Source of the DNA: a virus
DNA length: 27,741 bases
Virus record (IMG/VR): IMGVR_UViG_3300036857_000308
Location: 1-27,741 of that record
Reading direction: 5' to 3' (one strand)
Under the pieces are notes generated by a model that saw only the letters and a list, made by a program, of their open reading frames with translations, made no database searches and was not told where the DNA came from. Below are positions 27,482 to 27,741 of the stretch, one piece after another (position 1 is the stretch's first letter; every line of letters starts with the position of its first letter). The position numbers and the translations under genes were made by a program.

Positions 27482-27721
27482 TCAGCGACGGGGCGGCTCT
27501 TCGCCGATGTACCGGTAGCCGGTGCTGGTCGGCCGGAAGCGGTCGAGGCGGATACGGGTACGGCGGCCGGGCTTGGCGCTGCTGACGGGCAGGCGCGGCT
27601 GGTGCAGTTCGACAACGGCGTGGGTGTCGGTGATCTCAACGATGCGGACTTTGCGGCTGTAGCTGCGGGGGTCGTTGTCCTGCCAGATCTGGCCGATGGC
27701 GGGGTGCGGGGTGTCGGGCAT
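27482..27721 (-). CDS. DUF6354-type protein (79 aa)
   Basis: The protein starts MPDTPHPAIGQIWQDNDPRS, with GGAG six bases upstream. 'IGQIWQDNDPR' is followed by 'VRIVEITDTHAVVELHQ' and 'GRRTRIRLDRFRPTSTGYRY'. This is a small beta-barrel pattern that matches a Streptomyces phage/plasmid family I recall as DUF6354; function unknown. It is the first gene of this operon visible in the window. Confidence 0.7.
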   Translation of the reverse strand: MPDTPHPAIGQIWQDNDPRSYSRKVRIVEITDTHAVVELHQPRLPVSSAKPGRRTRIRLDRFRPTSTGYRYIGEEPPRR

Positions 27722-27741
27722 GCGTGTCTCCGTGTTGGGTG

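Noticed and set aside
1-27741. tRNA, rRNA or attachment (att) sites
   Set aside because: No cloverleaf-like segment or tRNA 3'-end duplication was recognised by eye; no integrase gene is present to suggest where one should be.

Overview
The window is very GC-rich DNA (about 70% by eye) with codon use and spacing typical of Streptomyces or a close actinomycete. It is part of a tailed (siphovirus-type) phage or prophage, or a phage-plasmid hybrid. No integrase, lysin, tRNA, rRNA or CRISPR array is visible, so lifestyle and element boundaries cannot be decided from this window.

Left part (1 to 13.6 kb): the head and tail assembly genes run leftward. In transcription order they are small terminase, large terminase, (interruption), portal, MuF minor head protein, scaffold, major capsid, a SAP-domain protein, head-tail adaptor, head closure, HK97-gp10-like neck protein, tail terminator, two small unknowns, major tail protein, a tail assembly chaperone pair joined by a clear -1 frameshift site (GGGAAAA), an endonuclease VII-type nuclease and the start of the tape measure gene, which leaves the window. 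Most neighbours overlap by ATGA or GTGA. The operon is interrupted between large terminase and portal by two rightward genes of unknown function and an 837-bp non-coding tract built from a degenerate 5-bp repeat (GG every five bases, G-rich on the + strand). This tract is the strangest structure here.

Middle (13.6 to 20.8 kb): two small very basic proteins and an 818-residue pectin-lyase-fold tail fibre run rightward beside the terminase. They are followed by leftward accessory genes (a PASTA-repeat lipoprotein, a Cys-rich protein and several small unknowns), a short rightward operon led by a ribbon-helix-helix repressor between direct-repeat operators, and a second lipoprotein.

Right part (20.9 to 27.7 kb): a leftward operon of small membrane proteins resembles the spread (Spd) genes of Streptomyces conjugative elements. 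Its longest member fuses an Spd-like membrane domain to a GIY-YIG (T5orf172-like) domain and a C-terminal HTH. It diverges, across a 16-bp perfect palindrome, from a rightward HTH regulator/DUF6221-type operon. A further leftward operon of small genes at the right edge includes a probable minimal nucleotidyltransferase and one frame that lacks an ordinary start codon.

Phage assembly genes and Spd-like transfer genes on one stretch suggest a plasmid-phage or an element that has captured conjugation genes. Recurrent cis elements were found: a 10-mer GGCACCCACC in almost every intergenic gap of the structural region, a 39-bp operator-like pair in the two divergent promoter regions, and a dense TGAGC/GCTCA array inside the Spd-like gene.
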